A DNA stretch of 64,000 nt from Macrococcus hajekii (GCF_004359505.1 NZ_SCWE01000001.1:1-64000), one strand, 5' to 3'. Positions 36,442 through 46,526 are shown, counted from the first letter of the stretch. Numbers and translations are program-made. The notes: generated by a model not told the origin, from the letters alone.

Positions 36442-37980
36442 ATGACTGAAGAATTAAACTTAGAGAATTTCAATAAATCAATCGAATCAAGACTGATGAC
36501 ATTTGACGATATAGATGATGTCATTAAACTGCAGGAAGTCTGCTTCCCTGGTATGGAGCCGTGGAAAAAAGAACAGCTTGAATCCCATTTAAATCTTTTT
36601 CCACGTGGCCAGGTAGTGATTGAATATGAAGGAACTTTAATCGGATCATCCTCCAGTTTAATCATTAACTTCGATGAATACGATGATCGACATACTTGGG
36701 ATGATATTACGGATAAAGGCTATATCACGAATCATAATGAAAACGGCCATAACTTATATGGTATCGAAGTCATGGTACATCCTGACTTCCGCGGCATGCG
36801 TGTAGGGCAACGTCTCTACGAAGCACGACGTGAGATCGCTTATGAGCTCAACCTGAAGAGTATCATCATTGGTGGACGTATTCCGAATTATCATCTGTAC
36901 AAAGATGAACTGACACCCCGTGAATATGTGACAGACGTCATGAAACGTAAAATTAAGGATCCAGTGCTGACGTTCCAGTTTATGAACGGCTTTACTTTAA
37001 TGCGTATTAATCCAGGTTATCTGCCGGACGATGTGAAGAGTAATAAATATGCGACATTAATGGAATGGAATAATCCTGACTTCGTTGCGAAAAGCAATCT
37101 GCACTTTAAGACGAGTTATCCGGTCCGTATCTGTACGGTTAACTATATGATGCGTAAAATTGATTCATTTGAAGAATTTGCGAATCAGATTGAATACTTT
37201 GTCGATGTTGCTTATGACGCAGGAAGTGACTTTGTTGTCTTCCCTGAACTGCTTACCACACAGCTGATGAGTTTTGATGAAAGACGTAATCCTGCTGAAT
37301 CAATTCGTCACCTGACGAAATATACTGAACAATATATCGAGATGTTCAACAGTTTTGCGATGCGCTATAACATCAATATTATTGGCGGATCTCACTTCGT
37401 TGAGGAAGATGATGAAATCTACAATATCTCATACTTATTCCGTCGCGATGGTTCTATCGAAAAACAATATAAAATTCATGTGACGCCGAACGAACGACGC
37501 TGGTGGGGGATTTCACCAGGTAACAAAGTTGAGGTGTTTGATACAGACTGCGGTAAAATTGCGATTCAGATTTGTTATGACAGTGAGTTCCCTGAGATGG
37601 CACGTATCGCAACTGAAAAAGGGGCAAAAATCATCTTTACACCATTCTCTACTGAAGACCGTCAGAGCTACCTGCGCGTAAAATACTGTTCAATGGCACG
37701 TGCGATTGAAAACCAGATTTACACAGTGACAAGTGGTACTTGTGGTAACCTGCCGCAGACTGAGAACATGGACATCCAGTATTCAGCATCAGGCATCTAC
37801 ACACCGAGCGACTTCGGTTTTGCGCGTGATGGTATCATGGGTGAGACAGGCGAAAATATGGAGATGGTCATGATTGGAGATATTGACCTGGAAGTATTAC
37901 GTCGTGGCCGTGAAGATGGCACTGTCCGTCAATTACGCGACCGACGCCATGATCTGTATCACATCCAATATAAGAGATAA
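36442..37980 (+). CDS. GNAT acetyltransferase fused to nitrilase-type amidohydrolase, YhcX-like
   Basis: The 512-aa protein has an N-terminal GNAT domain (~15-190) with acetyl-CoA loop RGMRVGQRLYEARRE. A carbon-nitrogen hydrolase domain (~225-505) follows, with the Glu in FPELLTTQ, Lys in KIHVTPNE and Cys in IQICYDSEFPE. The same fusion is B. subtilis YhcX, and the next two genes match YhcY and YhcZ, so the three-gene order is conserved. The reaction is unknown; related nitrilases cut small amides. Start: ATG 36442, seven bases after GGAG. Confidence 0.88.
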   Translation: MTEELNLENFNKSIESRLMTFDDIDDVIKLQEVCFPGMEPWKKEQLESHLNLFPRGQVVIEYEGTLIGSSSSLIINFDEYDDRHTWDDITDKGYITNHNENGHNLYGIEVMVHPDFRGMRVGQRLYEARREIAYELNLKSIIIGGRIPNYHLYKDELTPREYVTDVMKRKIKDPVLTFQFMNGFTLMRINPGYLPDDVKSNKYATLMEWNNPDFVAKSNLHFKTSYPVRICTVNYMMRKIDSFEEFANQIEYFVDVAYDAGSDFVVFPELLTTQLMSFDERRNPAESIRHLTKYTEQYIEMFNSFAMRYNINIIGGSHFVEEDDEIYNISYLFRRDGSIEKQYKIHVTPNERRWWGISPGNKVEVFDTDCGKIAIQICYDSEFPEMARIATEKGAKIIFTPFSTEDRQSYLRVKYCSMARAIENQIYTVTSGTCGNLPQTENMDIQYSASGIYTPSDFGFARDGIMGETGENMEMVMIGDIDLEVLRRGREDGTVRQLRDRRHDLYHIQYKR

Positions 37981-37989
37981 GGTGAATGT

Positions 37990-39078
37990 GTGAAATCGAA
38001 GACAGCACTACTCAAGGAAATTGCAGAATTTCTGAATGAAGAGACAGAAATCCAGTCCATGATGGCGGGTGCTTTGAAGCGGCTGGTAGAGGGAAGTGAA
38101 TTTTCTACAGGCTGGATTTTCTTCATTGATGCAGAAGGACAGCATCAACTTGTATCAGACTATCATCTTCCTCAGGCTCTGGAACGCAACAGTTGTCAGT
38201 ACATGACTGAAGGACCTTGCTGGTGCGTATCGAGATACCATCAAGGAAAGTTGACGAAAGCATCAAATATCATTACTTGCTCTCGTATCGTTAAAGCAAA
38301 TAGAAAATTTCCAGCTGAGACTGAAGGCATCACGCATCATGCGACGGTGCCTCTTCAGTCTGGACTGGAAAAGTTCGGCCTATTGAATGTCGCAACGCCT
38401 GATAAAGAGACTTATAGTCCCGAGGAACTGGATTTACTCGAATCAGTAGCCTTTCAGATTGGGAGTGCAATTAAGAGAATTGTACTGACTGAAAAAGAAA
38501 GAGAAATTGCTCTGACGAACGAACGGAATAGACTGGCTCGTGATCTACATGATTCAGTTAATCAGATGCTTTTTTCACTCAAACTAACAGCGCATGCAGC
38601 CGGTGCTCAAGCAGAAGATGAACGGGCAAGAATTGCATTCTCTATCATAGAAGAAACAAGTCAGAATGCAGTTAATGAGATGCGTGCACTCATCTGGCAA
38701 TTAAAACCTATTGGACTTGAAGAAGGTCTTGCGCAAGCAATCAGACAATATGCCCAAGTCCTCGGACTGAAGATAACAGTCCATGTTGAAGGACTCGTTC
38801 AATTTGATAATAAAGAAGAAACAACGATCTTCAGAATTGTACAGGAAGCTCTGAATAATATTAGAAAACATGCGGAGACAGAGGAAGCAGTCATTTCTAT
38901 CAGCTCAGAACGAATAATGATTGAGGATAGAGGCAAAGGGTTTATTGTAACTTCTGCCACTCAGCTGCCGACCCATGGAATTGGTAATATGCAGCAGCGA
39001 GCTGAGTCGATAGGTGGTAAACTCAAAATAGCAAGCAGTGAAGAAGGTACAACTATTCAACTGCAGCTGAAAGGGTGA
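37990..39078 (+). CDS. GAF-domain sensor histidine kinase, YhcY-like
   Basis: The 362-aa cytosolic kinase has a GAF domain (about 15-165), then a HisKA_3 dimerisation part with the phosphorylated His187 in [12 protein letters not shown], and an HATPase with [16 protein letters not shown] and [11 protein letters not shown]. There are no membrane helices. The GAF domain holds four cysteines (69, 77, 79, 97), with the EGPCWCV pair central; they could bind a metal, haem or iron-sulphur group, or sense redox state (inference). Starts at GTG 37990. It is followed by its response regulator after 4 bp. NreB is an alternative name but its Cys pattern differs. Confidence 0.86.
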   Translation: MKSKTALLKEIAEFLNEETEIQSMMAGALKRLVEGSEFSTGWIFFIDAEGQHQLVSDYHLPQALERNSCQYMTEGPCWCVSRYHQGKLTKASNIITCSRIVKANRKFPAETEGITHHATVPLQSGLEKFGLLNVATPDKETYSPEELDLLESVAFQIGSAIKRIVLTEKEREIALTNERNRLARDLHDSVNQMLFSLKLTAHAAGAQAEDERARIAFSIIEETSQNAVNEMRALIWQLKPIGLEEGLAQAIRQYAQVLGLKITVHVEGLVQFDNKEETTIFRIVQEALNNIRKHAETEEAVISISSERIMIEDRGKGFIVTSATQLPTHGIGNMQQRAESIGGKLKIASSEEGTTIQLQLKG

Positions 39079-39082
39079 GACG

Positions 39083-39712
39083 ATGACCGCTCTTATATTA
39101 GTGGATGATCATCACATTGTGAGACAGGGATTAAAGTTTCTGGTCGCATCGATGACGGATTATGAAGTGATGGCAGATTTTAGTGATGGTAGTGAAGTAA
39201 TAGAATACTTGAAAGAAAATGAACAACCTGACTGTATTCTGATGGATCTTGTCATGCCTAAAATGAACGGTATTGAAACAACAAAATATATCAAGCAGTA
39301 TTATCCGCAAATTAAAGTACTGATTTTATCCAGTTATGTGGATGAAGAACACGTTATCGGTGTAATGGAAGCGGGCGCAGATGGCTATGAGGTTAAAGAC
39401 GCAGAACCAAGCGAGCTGATTGAGACCATTCATCAAGTCGTCCAAGGAAAACGAGTTTTTCATCCGTCAGTGATGACTGCAGCAGAAAGTGCAGAATCAT
39501 TACCTCACTTGAACAACCGATTATCAAAGCGGGAACTGGAAGTGCTAGAGCAGATGACAAAAGGTCTGACCAACAAGGAAATTGCGGATATTCTATTCGT
39601 CTCTGAAAAGACGATCAAAACACATATCAGTCACATCTTTACGAAACTAGAAGTGACAGATCGCACGCAGGCCGCTATATATGCGATGAAATATAATTTA
39701 ATTCATAAATAA
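39083..39712 (+). CDS. NarL/LuxR-family response regulator, YhcZ-like
   Basis: The 209-aa protein has a receiver domain (acidic pair LVDDHHIV, phosphorylated Asp55 in [11 protein letters not shown], Lys in [10 protein letters not shown]) and a C-terminal LuxR helix-turn-helix ([20 protein letters not shown]). It is the expected partner of the kinase upstream. Targets are unknown; control of the operon itself or of the GNAT-nitrilase would be a natural first idea. Confidence 0.93.
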   Translation: MTALILVDDHHIVRQGLKFLVASMTDYEVMADFSDGSEVIEYLKENEQPDCILMDLVMPKMNGIETTKYIKQYYPQIKVLILSSYVDEEHVIGVMEAGADGYEVKDAEPSELIETIHQVVQGKRVFHPSVMTAAESAESLPHLNNRLSKRELEVLEQMTKGLTNKEIADILFVSEKTIKTHISHIFTKLEVTDRTQAAIYAMKYNLIHK

Positions 39713-39750
39713 AAACAACTCGTATAACGTGAAGTTATATGAGTTGTTTG
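39713..39750. terminator. Bidirectional terminator
   Basis: Stem AAACAACTCGTATAAC/GTTATATGAGTTGTTT between the response regulator (+) and the dehydrogenase (-). Confidence 0.88.
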
Positions 39751-39752
39751 GC

Positions 39753-40451
39753 TTATCCTTCATATGTCCAGCCTTGATCATTATGATAAATCATCTGCTT
39801 TGTCATACCACCGTCTACTGTCATGACTTGACCGGTGATGAATGAGGCTTTATCAGAAGCAAGGAATAATATCATTTCGACAATATCTTCAGGGCGGCCG
39901 ACACGTCCTGCGGGATGCTGGGTGTTATTGGCACCATTAAACTCGCTGTCTGTTGTATCAATCCAGCCGGGAGCTATCGCATTGACACGGATATTCAGAC
40001 TGACTGCAAGCGCGTGTGTCAGGCTTGACATACCGCCTTTAGCTGCTGAATAACTTTCTGTCTGTGACTGACTCATCTCAGCACGTGTAGAAGTGATATT
40101 GACGATAGAGCCTCCAGGTCTGAAATGATCTTTGAATAATTTACTTAAGTAGTAAGGTGCAGCTACACCGACTTTCTGTGCGTATAAAAACTCTTCGTAG
40201 CTGCAGTCATCAATTCCTTTCATGAGAGGCAGTGCATTATTGATGAGAATATCAATATGACCGAAATCGTGAATCACTTTATCATAGAACTGTTCAAGGA
40301 TGTCTGGCCTGCTGATATCACCTGTAAAATAATCATTGTTCTCGATATCAATCAGAGCAACATGTGCGCCGTCAGAGCGGAATCTTTCAACTGCTGCTGC
40401 ACCAATACCATTTGCGCCGCCTGTGATAACAACTACTTTATCTTTGAACAT
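39753..40451 (-). CDS. Short-chain dehydrogenase/reductase
   Basis: The 232-aa protein has NAD(P)-binding TGGANGIG near the start, the NNALP part, the catalytic Ser in VNITSTRAEMS and YSAAKGG (Tyr-x-x-x-Lys), and the C-terminal TVDGG. The substrate is unknown. It overlaps the end of the CDF exporter gene by 14 bases, with its ATG inside the last codons of that gene, so expression should be coupled. Ends at the bidirectional terminator. Confidence 0.9.
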   Translation of the reverse strand: MFKDKVVVITGGANGIGAAAVERFRSDGAHVALIDIENNDYFTGDISRPDILEQFYDKVIHDFGHIDILINNALPLMKGIDDCSYEEFLYAQKVGVAAPYYLSKLFKDHFRPGGSIVNITSTRAEMSQSQTESYSAAKGGMSSLTHALAVSLNIRVNAIAPGWIDTTDSEFNGANNTQHPAGRVGRPEDIVEMILFLASDKASFITGQVMTVDGGMTKQMIYHNDQGWTYEG

Positions 40452-41325
40452 CTATGTATTTCTCCTCAGGTTCTATATGAACAATTGTTTCAATCGAACC
40501 GAATTCTGCTTTCATCTGTTCTTCAATTGTCTCTGCGATATCATGACTTTCCTTAACGGTCAGAAGTGGATTTACTGTGACGGTCACATCAGCAAAAGTG
40601 ATAACGCCGTGATTGCGACCTTTAAGGTCGACGACATTGATGACGCCTGGAATAGTCGCGACATGTCGTTTCATTTTATAGAGGGTCTCGACGTCGAATC
40701 CATCTGTTAATGTAATCGCTGTATCCTTGAAGATATCGATAGATGTCTTCATAATAATCAGGCCTACAACGATGGCGGCAATCGTATCCAGAGTGCGGAA
40801 ACCGAACATAACACCTGCGATGCCGGCAAGTGTACCAAAACTAACAAGGGCGTCAGATAGATTATCATATGCAGCTGCTTTCAAAGCGCTTGATCCTACT
40901 CTACGGGCTAAGTTACGATTGTAGAAGTAGACACCGAGCATCAAAAGGGCAGATACCAATGCGACGACAGCTGCTTCAATAGTCGGTTGAGAGTAATCCT
41001 TATTGATGAAATGAGTAACACCCTGGATGAGGACCTGCACGGAGACTGCGAACATAATGAACGAAGCAATCAGGGACGAGACAAACTCTGAGCGGTAATG
41101 ACCATAGTTATGATTGGAATCGGCTGGACGCATTGAAATCGATAGACCGATTAAGAGAGCTATAGAAGAAATGACGTCTGTAGCATTGTTCAGTCCGTCA
41201 GCAGTAAGCGCACGTGACTCCGCCAGGAAGCCGTAAGCGAGTTTCAGCACTGTCAGCAGTACATACATCATAATGCTGACGCGTGCGCCTTTTTTTGCTT
41301 GTTCCAGTTTATCTTTAATATGCAT
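40438..41325 (-). CDS. Cation diffusion facilitator (CDF) exporter
   Basis: The 295-aa protein has six membrane helices and a C-terminal ferredoxin-like cytosolic domain. Helix 2 has ADGLNNATDV (metal-binding Asp; usual family form HSxxD), followed by NYGHYRSE. Helix 5 has AAYDNLSDALVS. CDF proteins export Zn, Mn, Co or Fe in exchange for protons. The replacement of the usual helix-2 His by Asn in DGLNNATD suggests a metal other than zinc, such as manganese (inference). It is cotranscribed with the dehydrogenase downstream. Confidence 0.9.
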   Translation of the reverse strand: MHIKDKLEQAKKGARVSIMMYVLLTVLKLAYGFLAESRALTADGLNNATDVISSIALLIGLSISMRPADSNHNYGHYRSEFVSSLIASFIMFAVSVQVLIQGVTHFINKDYSQPTIEAAVVALVSALLMLGVYFYNRNLARRVGSSALKAAAYDNLSDALVSFGTLAGIAGVMFGFRTLDTIAAIVVGLIIMKTSIDIFKDTAITLTDGFDVETLYKMKRHVATIPGVINVVDLKGRNHGVITFADVTVTVNPLLTVKESHDIAETIEEQMKAEFGSIETIVHIEPEEKYIDVQR

Positions 41326-41463
41326 GTCATCACGCCTTTACTTAGAGTACTTATTTATTATGAATTAAAAGGGACTATTTTTCTACTAACTGAATTTGTA
41401 TTTAGTGAAAATACAATTGTATATTTATGATAAAAATGTATAATTAATAATGAGGTGAATTAA

Positions 41464-42753
41464 ATGAAAATTAAAAATAATATGACGATTCGAATTATTA
41501 TTGCTTTGATTTTAGGTGTGGCAATCGGTTCGTTTATGAACTTGTATGCAGGAGAATCATGGGTCACAGCTACAAATCAATATGTCTTTAATGTGTTAGG
41601 TCAAATTTTTCTTAACTTAATATTTATGCTTGTTGTACCCGTTGTATTCGTCTCCATCGTACTCGGAGTAGTGGGGGTCGGTGACCCAAAACTACTCGGT
41701 AGCATTGGTATTAAGACAGTTTTGTTCTTCCTGACAACGACCGCGATGGCCATTACAATTGCAATGGTTCTGGCGCTTGTCTTCAAACCAGGTGAGGGTC
41801 ATGCGAACCTACTTGCCAGTGATGATGTTAAGAAATATGAACAGCAGCAGAAGCAAAAAGTAGAAGAAGCAAAGGCACAGGGGATGGCTACTGAACAGAC
41901 ATTTGATCAGACCTTAATCAACTTGTTCCCTAAAAATCCTGTACAAGCGATGGCTGATACTAATATGCTGCAGATTATCACGTTCTCTATCTTTATCGGC
42001 ATCGGAATGATTGCTCTTGGTGATAAAGTGGCAGGGATACGAAATCTATTCGAACAGGCTAACGAGATACTGATGTATATCGTCATGATGATTATGAAAT
42101 ACTTTGCGCCATTCGGTACATTTGGTCTTGTCGCCACCGCATTTACGAATGCGGGATTTGGTGCTATCAGACAGCTCTTTATGTATTTCTTCGTTGTATT
42201 ACTCGCACTTGCGGTCCATATGGTAGTCGTCTACGGCGGAGCGATCAAACTTCTCGCGAGAAAGAGTCCGATCTGGTTCTTCAAAGGGTTTGCTCCAGCA
42301 ATGACAGTCGGTTTCAGTTCATCAAGCTCAAATGCGACTCTTCCTATCTCACTTGAGTGTGCACAGGATAATCTCGGCGTTCGTAAAGAGATTTCATCAT
42401 TTGTCCAGCCACTTGGTGCTACTATCAATATGGATGGCACAGCAATCATGCAAGGGGTAGCTACTATCTTTATTGCACAGATATCAGGTGTTGACCTTTC
42501 AATCGGTCAGATGGCAACAGTTGTTCTTGTTGCTGTTGTAGCTTCGATTGGTACAGCCGGTGTTCCCGGTGTCGGTCTTGTCATGCTGGCGATGGTGTTG
42601 ACAGCGGTCGGACTTAATCCAGCTGCTATCGGTATTATCCTTGGCATTGACCGATTACTGGACATGACACGTACGGCCGTCAATATTTCAGGGGATGCTG
42701 CATGTGCAGTAGTTATCTCGGAAGCTGAAAAGCGCAAATTATCAGTTAATTAA
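41464..42753 (+). CDS. Dicarboxylate/amino-acid:cation symporter (GltT/GltP family)
   Basis: The 429-aa DAACS transporter has the two serine-rich hairpin motifs (SSSSNATLPIS) and the TM7 NMDGTA motif, with the second hairpin around GVPGVGLVML. It imports glutamate, aspartate or C4-dicarboxylates with protons or sodium. Glutamate-type transport is likely, but the exact substrate is not visible. Start ATG 41464 with GAGGTG upstream. Terminator follows. Confidence 0.9.
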   Translation: MKIKNNMTIRIIIALILGVAIGSFMNLYAGESWVTATNQYVFNVLGQIFLNLIFMLVVPVVFVSIVLGVVGVGDPKLLGSIGIKTVLFFLTTTAMAITIAMVLALVFKPGEGHANLLASDDVKKYEQQQKQKVEEAKAQGMATEQTFDQTLINLFPKNPVQAMADTNMLQIITFSIFIGIGMIALGDKVAGIRNLFEQANEILMYIVMMIMKYFAPFGTFGLVATAFTNAGFGAIRQLFMYFFVVLLALAVHMVVVYGGAIKLLARKSPIWFFKGFAPAMTVGFSSSSSNATLPISLECAQDNLGVRKEISSFVQPLGATINMDGTAIMQGVATIFIAQISGVDLSIGQMATVVLVAVVASIGTAGVPGVGLVMLAMVLTAVGLNPAAIGIILGIDRLLDMTRTAVNISGDAACAVVISEAEKRKLSVN

Positions 42754-42775
42754 CAGAGAATAGACACATATTATC

Positions 42776-42807
42776 AAAAGAGAAAAATCCTCGGGTTTTT
42801 CTCTTTT
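42776..42807 (+). terminator. Intrinsic terminator
   Basis: Stem AAAAGAGAAAAATCC/GGGTTTTTCTCTTTT (one G-T pair), 23 bases after the symporter stop. Confidence 0.82.
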
Positions 42808-42923
42808 AATTTTTTGTAAACTATATTAAGATGGTAAATGTGACTTATTTAAATGTGTATTATTTCAATTTAATGCTAACTACATTTATTGATGAGTAAA
42901 TTATAAATGAAAGGTCGAATATA

Positions 42924-43388
42924 ATGGATAAACAAAATTTTACAGATTTATTGCAGACAAAATTTAAAATGGTCAGAATTGAAGCTGGCTATACACAAGA
43001 TACAATGGCTCAGACGATCGGTCTTTCTAAGAAAACATTGGTACAGATTGAAAAAGAACGCGTCTTACCTAACTGGACGACATGTGTATCACTTTGTGCA
43101 TTGTTCAGAGACTCTGAAGTACTGCAGACCACACTTGGCGGAGATCCTCTTGAAGTTGTTCAAGTGATTTCACGTGGTGCATGCGCTTACCCTCAGAATG
43201 ATAACTTAGATGAACTCTGGTGGGAAACGAAGCGGGAAGAAGCAGGCTTCACTCTGCAGTTCAATAAAATTTCTAATCTATATCGTGTCATCGATCAATC
43301 TAACCAACCGTTATACGGTTCTAATAAAGAACGTGAAGCTGAGATGTTCTTCTCAAAAAAGACAGCAGAACAACTGGTTAATGTTTAA
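42924..43388 (+). CDS. XRE-family transcriptional regulator
   Basis: The 154-aa protein has an N-terminal helix-turn-helix (GYTQDTMAQTIGLSKKTLVQ, ~22-41) and a C-terminal domain with no family I can name (DELWWETKREEAGF). The regulated genes are unknown; it stands alone between two terminators. Start ATG 42924 has AAAGG upstream. Confidence 0.82.
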   Translation: MDKQNFTDLLQTKFKMVRIEAGYTQDTMAQTIGLSKKTLVQIEKERVLPNWTTCVSLCALFRDSEVLQTTLGGDPLEVVQVISRGACAYPQNDNLDELWWETKREEAGFTLQFNKISNLYRVIDQSNQPLYGSNKEREAEMFFSKKTAEQLVNV

Positions 43389-43414
43389 GCAAACGTCATG
43401 ACGTTTGCTTTTTT
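43389..43414 (+). terminator. Intrinsic terminator
   Basis: Stem GCAAACGTCA/TGACGTTTGC followed by T residues, directly after the stop at 43388. Confidence 0.88.
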
Positions 43415-43433
43415 CATATAAAGGAGGAAAATG

Positions 43434-44564
43434 ATGCAGGCTTTATTACTCATATTATTTATGGGGCTGATTGGTGCTTTAATCGGTGGCTTCACTAATT
43501 ATATAGCGATTAAGATGCTCTTCAGACCTTATCATGCGGTCTATCTGTTCGGTTTTAAACTCCCGTTTACGCCGGGCCTGATTCCAAAAAGACGCGACGA
43601 ACTATCTGTTAAAATCGGAGAGATGGTAACGAAACACTTACTGACGCCTGACGTATTCAAGCAGAAGGTGCTGACTCCGGAAACAAGACAATTTCTTGAA
43701 AAAGCACTGAGACAACAAGTAGAAATATTAAAAGAAGATCGCTATACGATTAAATATTTTGCTGATCAATGGCATTATGATATAGAAGGTAAGCTGAAGA
43801 CGACGATTGAAGAAAAGATTCAGACTGAGCTATTAAAAATAATCGACCAGCACCAGAAAGAAACGTTTAAAGCATTGCTGCCTGAAGCAGTTCAACAGGA
43901 GTTGGCAGTAAAAGTAAAAGGGACATCGGAGCTATTACTTGAAAAATTCCAGCATTATATCCGTTCTGATAAAGGTTACAATGATATTCTGAATATGGTT
44001 GAGAACTTCTTTACGCAAAAGGGAAAACTGATCAGTATGCTGAAGATGCTGATGACAGCTGAAGCTATTGCTGACCGGGTGCAGCGAGAAATGCTGAAGC
44101 TGACAAGCGAAGAAAAAATTAAAGCCATTATTCAAAGTGAAATTGATGCAGAGTATCATCGTCTGATGGGGACAGCACCAGCTGACTACATAACGGACGG
44201 CCAAGTTGAGATGGCAGTGAATCAAGTCGCATCATCAGTCACAGGTCATCTGAATGTTGCACATTATACTCGTACGCCACTCAGCACACTGTTTCCTCAG
44301 GGCTTTAATTATATGGAGACAACAGGTATTGATGCTGTTCTGGATAAAGGACTTGTGCGTCTGGCAGATCATATACCTGCTATTCTGGAAAAGATTCATA
44401 TTGCGGCGTTAATTAAGGATCAGATTGATCGATTTGAACTTTCGTTTATTGAGCAGCTCGTTATAGAAATTGCAAGTAAAGAACTGAAATTAATTACGCT
44501 GCTTGGCTTTATCCTCGGTGGAATTATCGGTCTGCTGCAAGGTATGATTGCACTCCTGATCTAA
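43434..44564 (+). CDS. DUF445 membrane protein, YheB-like
   Basis: The 376-aa protein has an N-terminal membrane helix with GALIGGFTNYIAIKMLFRP and the FTPGLIPKRRDEL loop typical of DUF445, a long helical middle, and a C-terminal helix. It is followed by a YheA-like gene, the same order as yheB-yheA in Bacillus. Function unknown. Start: second ATG (43434), six bases after AAGGAGG. Confidence 0.88.
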   Translation: MQALLLILFMGLIGALIGGFTNYIAIKMLFRPYHAVYLFGFKLPFTPGLIPKRRDELSVKIGEMVTKHLLTPDVFKQKVLTPETRQFLEKALRQQVEILKEDRYTIKYFADQWHYDIEGKLKTTIEEKIQTELLKIIDQHQKETFKALLPEAVQQELAVKVKGTSELLLEKFQHYIRSDKGYNDILNMVENFFTQKGKLISMLKMLMTAEAIADRVQREMLKLTSEEKIKAIIQSEIDAEYHRLMGTAPADYITDGQVEMAVNQVASSVTGHLNVAHYTRTPLSTLFPQGFNYMETTGIDAVLDKGLVRLADHIPAILEKIHIAALIKDQIDRFELSFIEQLVIEIASKELKLITLLGFILGGIIGLLQGMIALLI

Positions 44565-44628
44565 TCGGATGATAAAGCATCACAAGTATGTTAAATTAGA
44601 GAAAACACTTATTTAAAGGAGAATGAAT

Positions 44629-44985
44629 ATGTCAGTTAATATTTATGATGAAGCAAACAAATTAGAAAGTGCATTACGTCAAAGTGACGAGTACCAAACA
44701 GTTAAATCTCAGCTTGAAGCAGTTAACAACAATGAGGAATCAAAAAAAGTATTCGCTGAATTCCGTGAAATCCAAATGACATTACAAGAAAAACAAATGA
44801 GCGGTCAGGAAATTACTGAAGAAGATATTGCTAAAGCAAATGAACTTGCCGGCAAAATTGAGCAGGATGAAAATATTTCTAAATTGATGCAGGCAGAACA
44901 ACGTATGGGCCAAGTCATCGAAGACTTAAACCGCATCATCTTAAAACCGCTTCAAGATTTATATGGACAAGAAGAAAATCAATAA
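44629..44985 (+). CDS. YlbF/YmcA-family protein, YheA-like
   Basis: The 118-aa all-helical protein has DEANKLESALRQSDEYQTVK, a match to the YheA/YlbF (DUF964) group. YlbF and YmcA take part in RNA processing and biofilm control in B. subtilis; YheA itself is not well understood. Start ATG 44629 has AAAGGAG eight bases upstream. A terminator follows. Confidence 0.87.
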   Translation: MSVNIYDEANKLESALRQSDEYQTVKSQLEAVNNNEESKKVFAEFREIQMTLQEKQMSGQEITEEDIAKANELAGKIEQDENISKLMQAEQRMGQVIEDLNRIILKPLQDLYGQEENQ

Positions 44986-44996
44986 GAACATTTAAA

Positions 44997-45029
44997 ATAA
45001 ACGAAACGTTGTTTTCGTTTATTTTTTTT
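44997..45029 (+). terminator. Intrinsic terminator
   Basis: Stem AATAAACGAAA/TTTCGTTTATT followed by a T run, before hemZ. Confidence 0.85.
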
Positions 45030-45043
45030 AAAGAGGTCATTCA

Positions 45044-46510
45044 ATGAAAATATTTCTTAAGAATAAAGAACTGGAAAATAATCTTCTTTTCCTGCAGAAT
45101 ATCATCAATCTTTACTTTGAAGATTCCTTCATTCTCATAGGTGAGGGTGACAATCAGCTATATTTCGATATTGAGTCAGCTCATGAAGTCTCTGTCACAG
45201 CCCATCTTATATTAGAGGGCGGGACTTATAAGGCGAGTGCCCGTAGAAACAGTGCTGATAAGAAGCAGATGAAGCAGGCGATAGCAGAGACACTGGTTAC
45301 CGTGCTGACAGCGCATACGGGTATCATTCAAAGCTGGGGGACGCTTACAGGTATTAGACCTACAAAGCTTTATCATCGCTATTTCCGTCAAGGTCTCAGT
45401 CATGAAGCTATCAGCGACAGGCTAAAGACAGATTACTTGATCAGTCAGGAAAAACTGGATTTGATGCAGGAGATTGTTCATATTCAGAATGTGGCAATTC
45501 CCGATTTATATGATCTACGACGTGAAGTCAGTATATATATCGGAATCCCGTTCTGTCCGACTAAATGTGCTTACTGTACATTCCCTGCCTATAGCATACT
45601 CGTACATAAAAATGATGTGCCTGAATTTCTTGTCGGACTGCTGCATGAAATAGCTGTGACAGGAAAATGGCTGAAGGACCATGATATTAAAGTGACGACT
45701 ATTTATTTCGGTGGCGGAACACCGACATCAATCACACCGAAAGACTTGAAGATGTTACTTGAACAATGTTACGCATCATTCGATATGACAGCGGTCAGAG
45801 AGGTGACTGTTGAAGCGGGTCGACCTGATACGATTGATGAGGAGACACTGCGCGTCCTTAATGACTTTAATATCGATAGAATCAGCATTAACCCTCAAAG
45901 TTTTACAGATGAGACGTTAAAAGCAATCGGTCGACATCACTCCGTACAGGAGACGATTGACAAGTTCAAGCTTGCCCGGACATTCAATATGAATAATATC
46001 AATATGGATCTGATCATCGGTCTTCCTAATGAGAATCGACAGCATGTACAGCATTCTCTTGAAGAGACACAGAAGTTAAGACCTGAATCGCTGACTGTCC
46101 ATACATTAAGTTTTAAAAGAGCCAGTGAAATGACGCGCAATAAAGAAAAGTATCCCGTTGCACAGCGTGATGAAATCATGCATATGATGGATATGACACG
46201 TCGGTTTGCGGCACAGGAAGGTTATAAGCCATATTATCTCTATCGTCAGAAAAATATTTTAGGCAATTTAGAGAATATCGGTTACTCCATTGAGCAGGAA
46301 TATTCTCTCTATAATATTTTGATAATGGAAGAGATGCAGACCATTTTAGGAATTGGTTGTGGTGCCTCTAGTAAATTCATCCATCCTAAAACGGGTAAAA
46401 TTGAAAACTATCTTAATCCTAAAGATCCAAAAAGCTATAATAAGAGTTACGAGCATTATACTGAAGAAAAAATTAATAAATTAAATGAAATATTTAAAGT
46501 CGAAGACTAA
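45044..46510 (+). CDS. hemZ: HemZ-type radical SAM protein
   Basis: The 488-aa protein has an N-terminal ~165-residue domain typical of HemZ, then a radical SAM core with CPTKCAYCTF (4Fe-4S cluster), GGGTPTSI and GIGCGASSKF. HemZ is annotated as an oxygen-independent coproporphyrinogen III dehydrogenase, but its role in bacteria that use the coproporphyrin pathway is uncertain. The late haem genes here are 12 kb away. Start ATG 45044 with AAAGAGG upstream. Confidence 0.88.
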   Translation: MKIFLKNKELENNLLFLQNIINLYFEDSFILIGEGDNQLYFDIESAHEVSVTAHLILEGGTYKASARRNSADKKQMKQAIAETLVTVLTAHTGIIQSWGTLTGIRPTKLYHRYFRQGLSHEAISDRLKTDYLISQEKLDLMQEIVHIQNVAIPDLYDLRREVSIYIGIPFCPTKCAYCTFPAYSILVHKNDVPEFLVGLLHEIAVTGKWLKDHDIKVTTIYFGGGTPTSITPKDLKMLLEQCYASFDMTAVREVTVEAGRPDTIDEETLRVLNDFNIDRISINPQSFTDETLKAIGRHHSVQETIDKFKLARTFNMNNINMDLIIGLPNENRQHVQHSLEETQKLRPESLTVHTLSFKRASEMTRNKEKYPVAQRDEIMHMMDMTRRFAAQEGYKPYYLYRQKNILGNLENIGYSIEQEYSLYNILIMEEMQTILGIGCGASSKFIHPKTGKIENYLNPKDPKSYNKSYEHYTEEKINKLNEIFKVED

Positions 46511-46526
46511 TCTTCGGCTTTTTCTG
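46498..46526 (+). terminator. Intrinsic terminator overlapping the hemZ stop
   Basis: Stem AGTCGAAGA/TCTTCGGCT around the stop codon, then TTTTT. Confidence 0.7.

Noticed and set aside
37990..39712. NreB-NreC nitrogen-regulation pair
   Set aside because: The kinase has a GAF domain with a different cysteine layout, and the upstream GNAT-nitrilase gene points to the YhcX-YhcY-YhcZ order.
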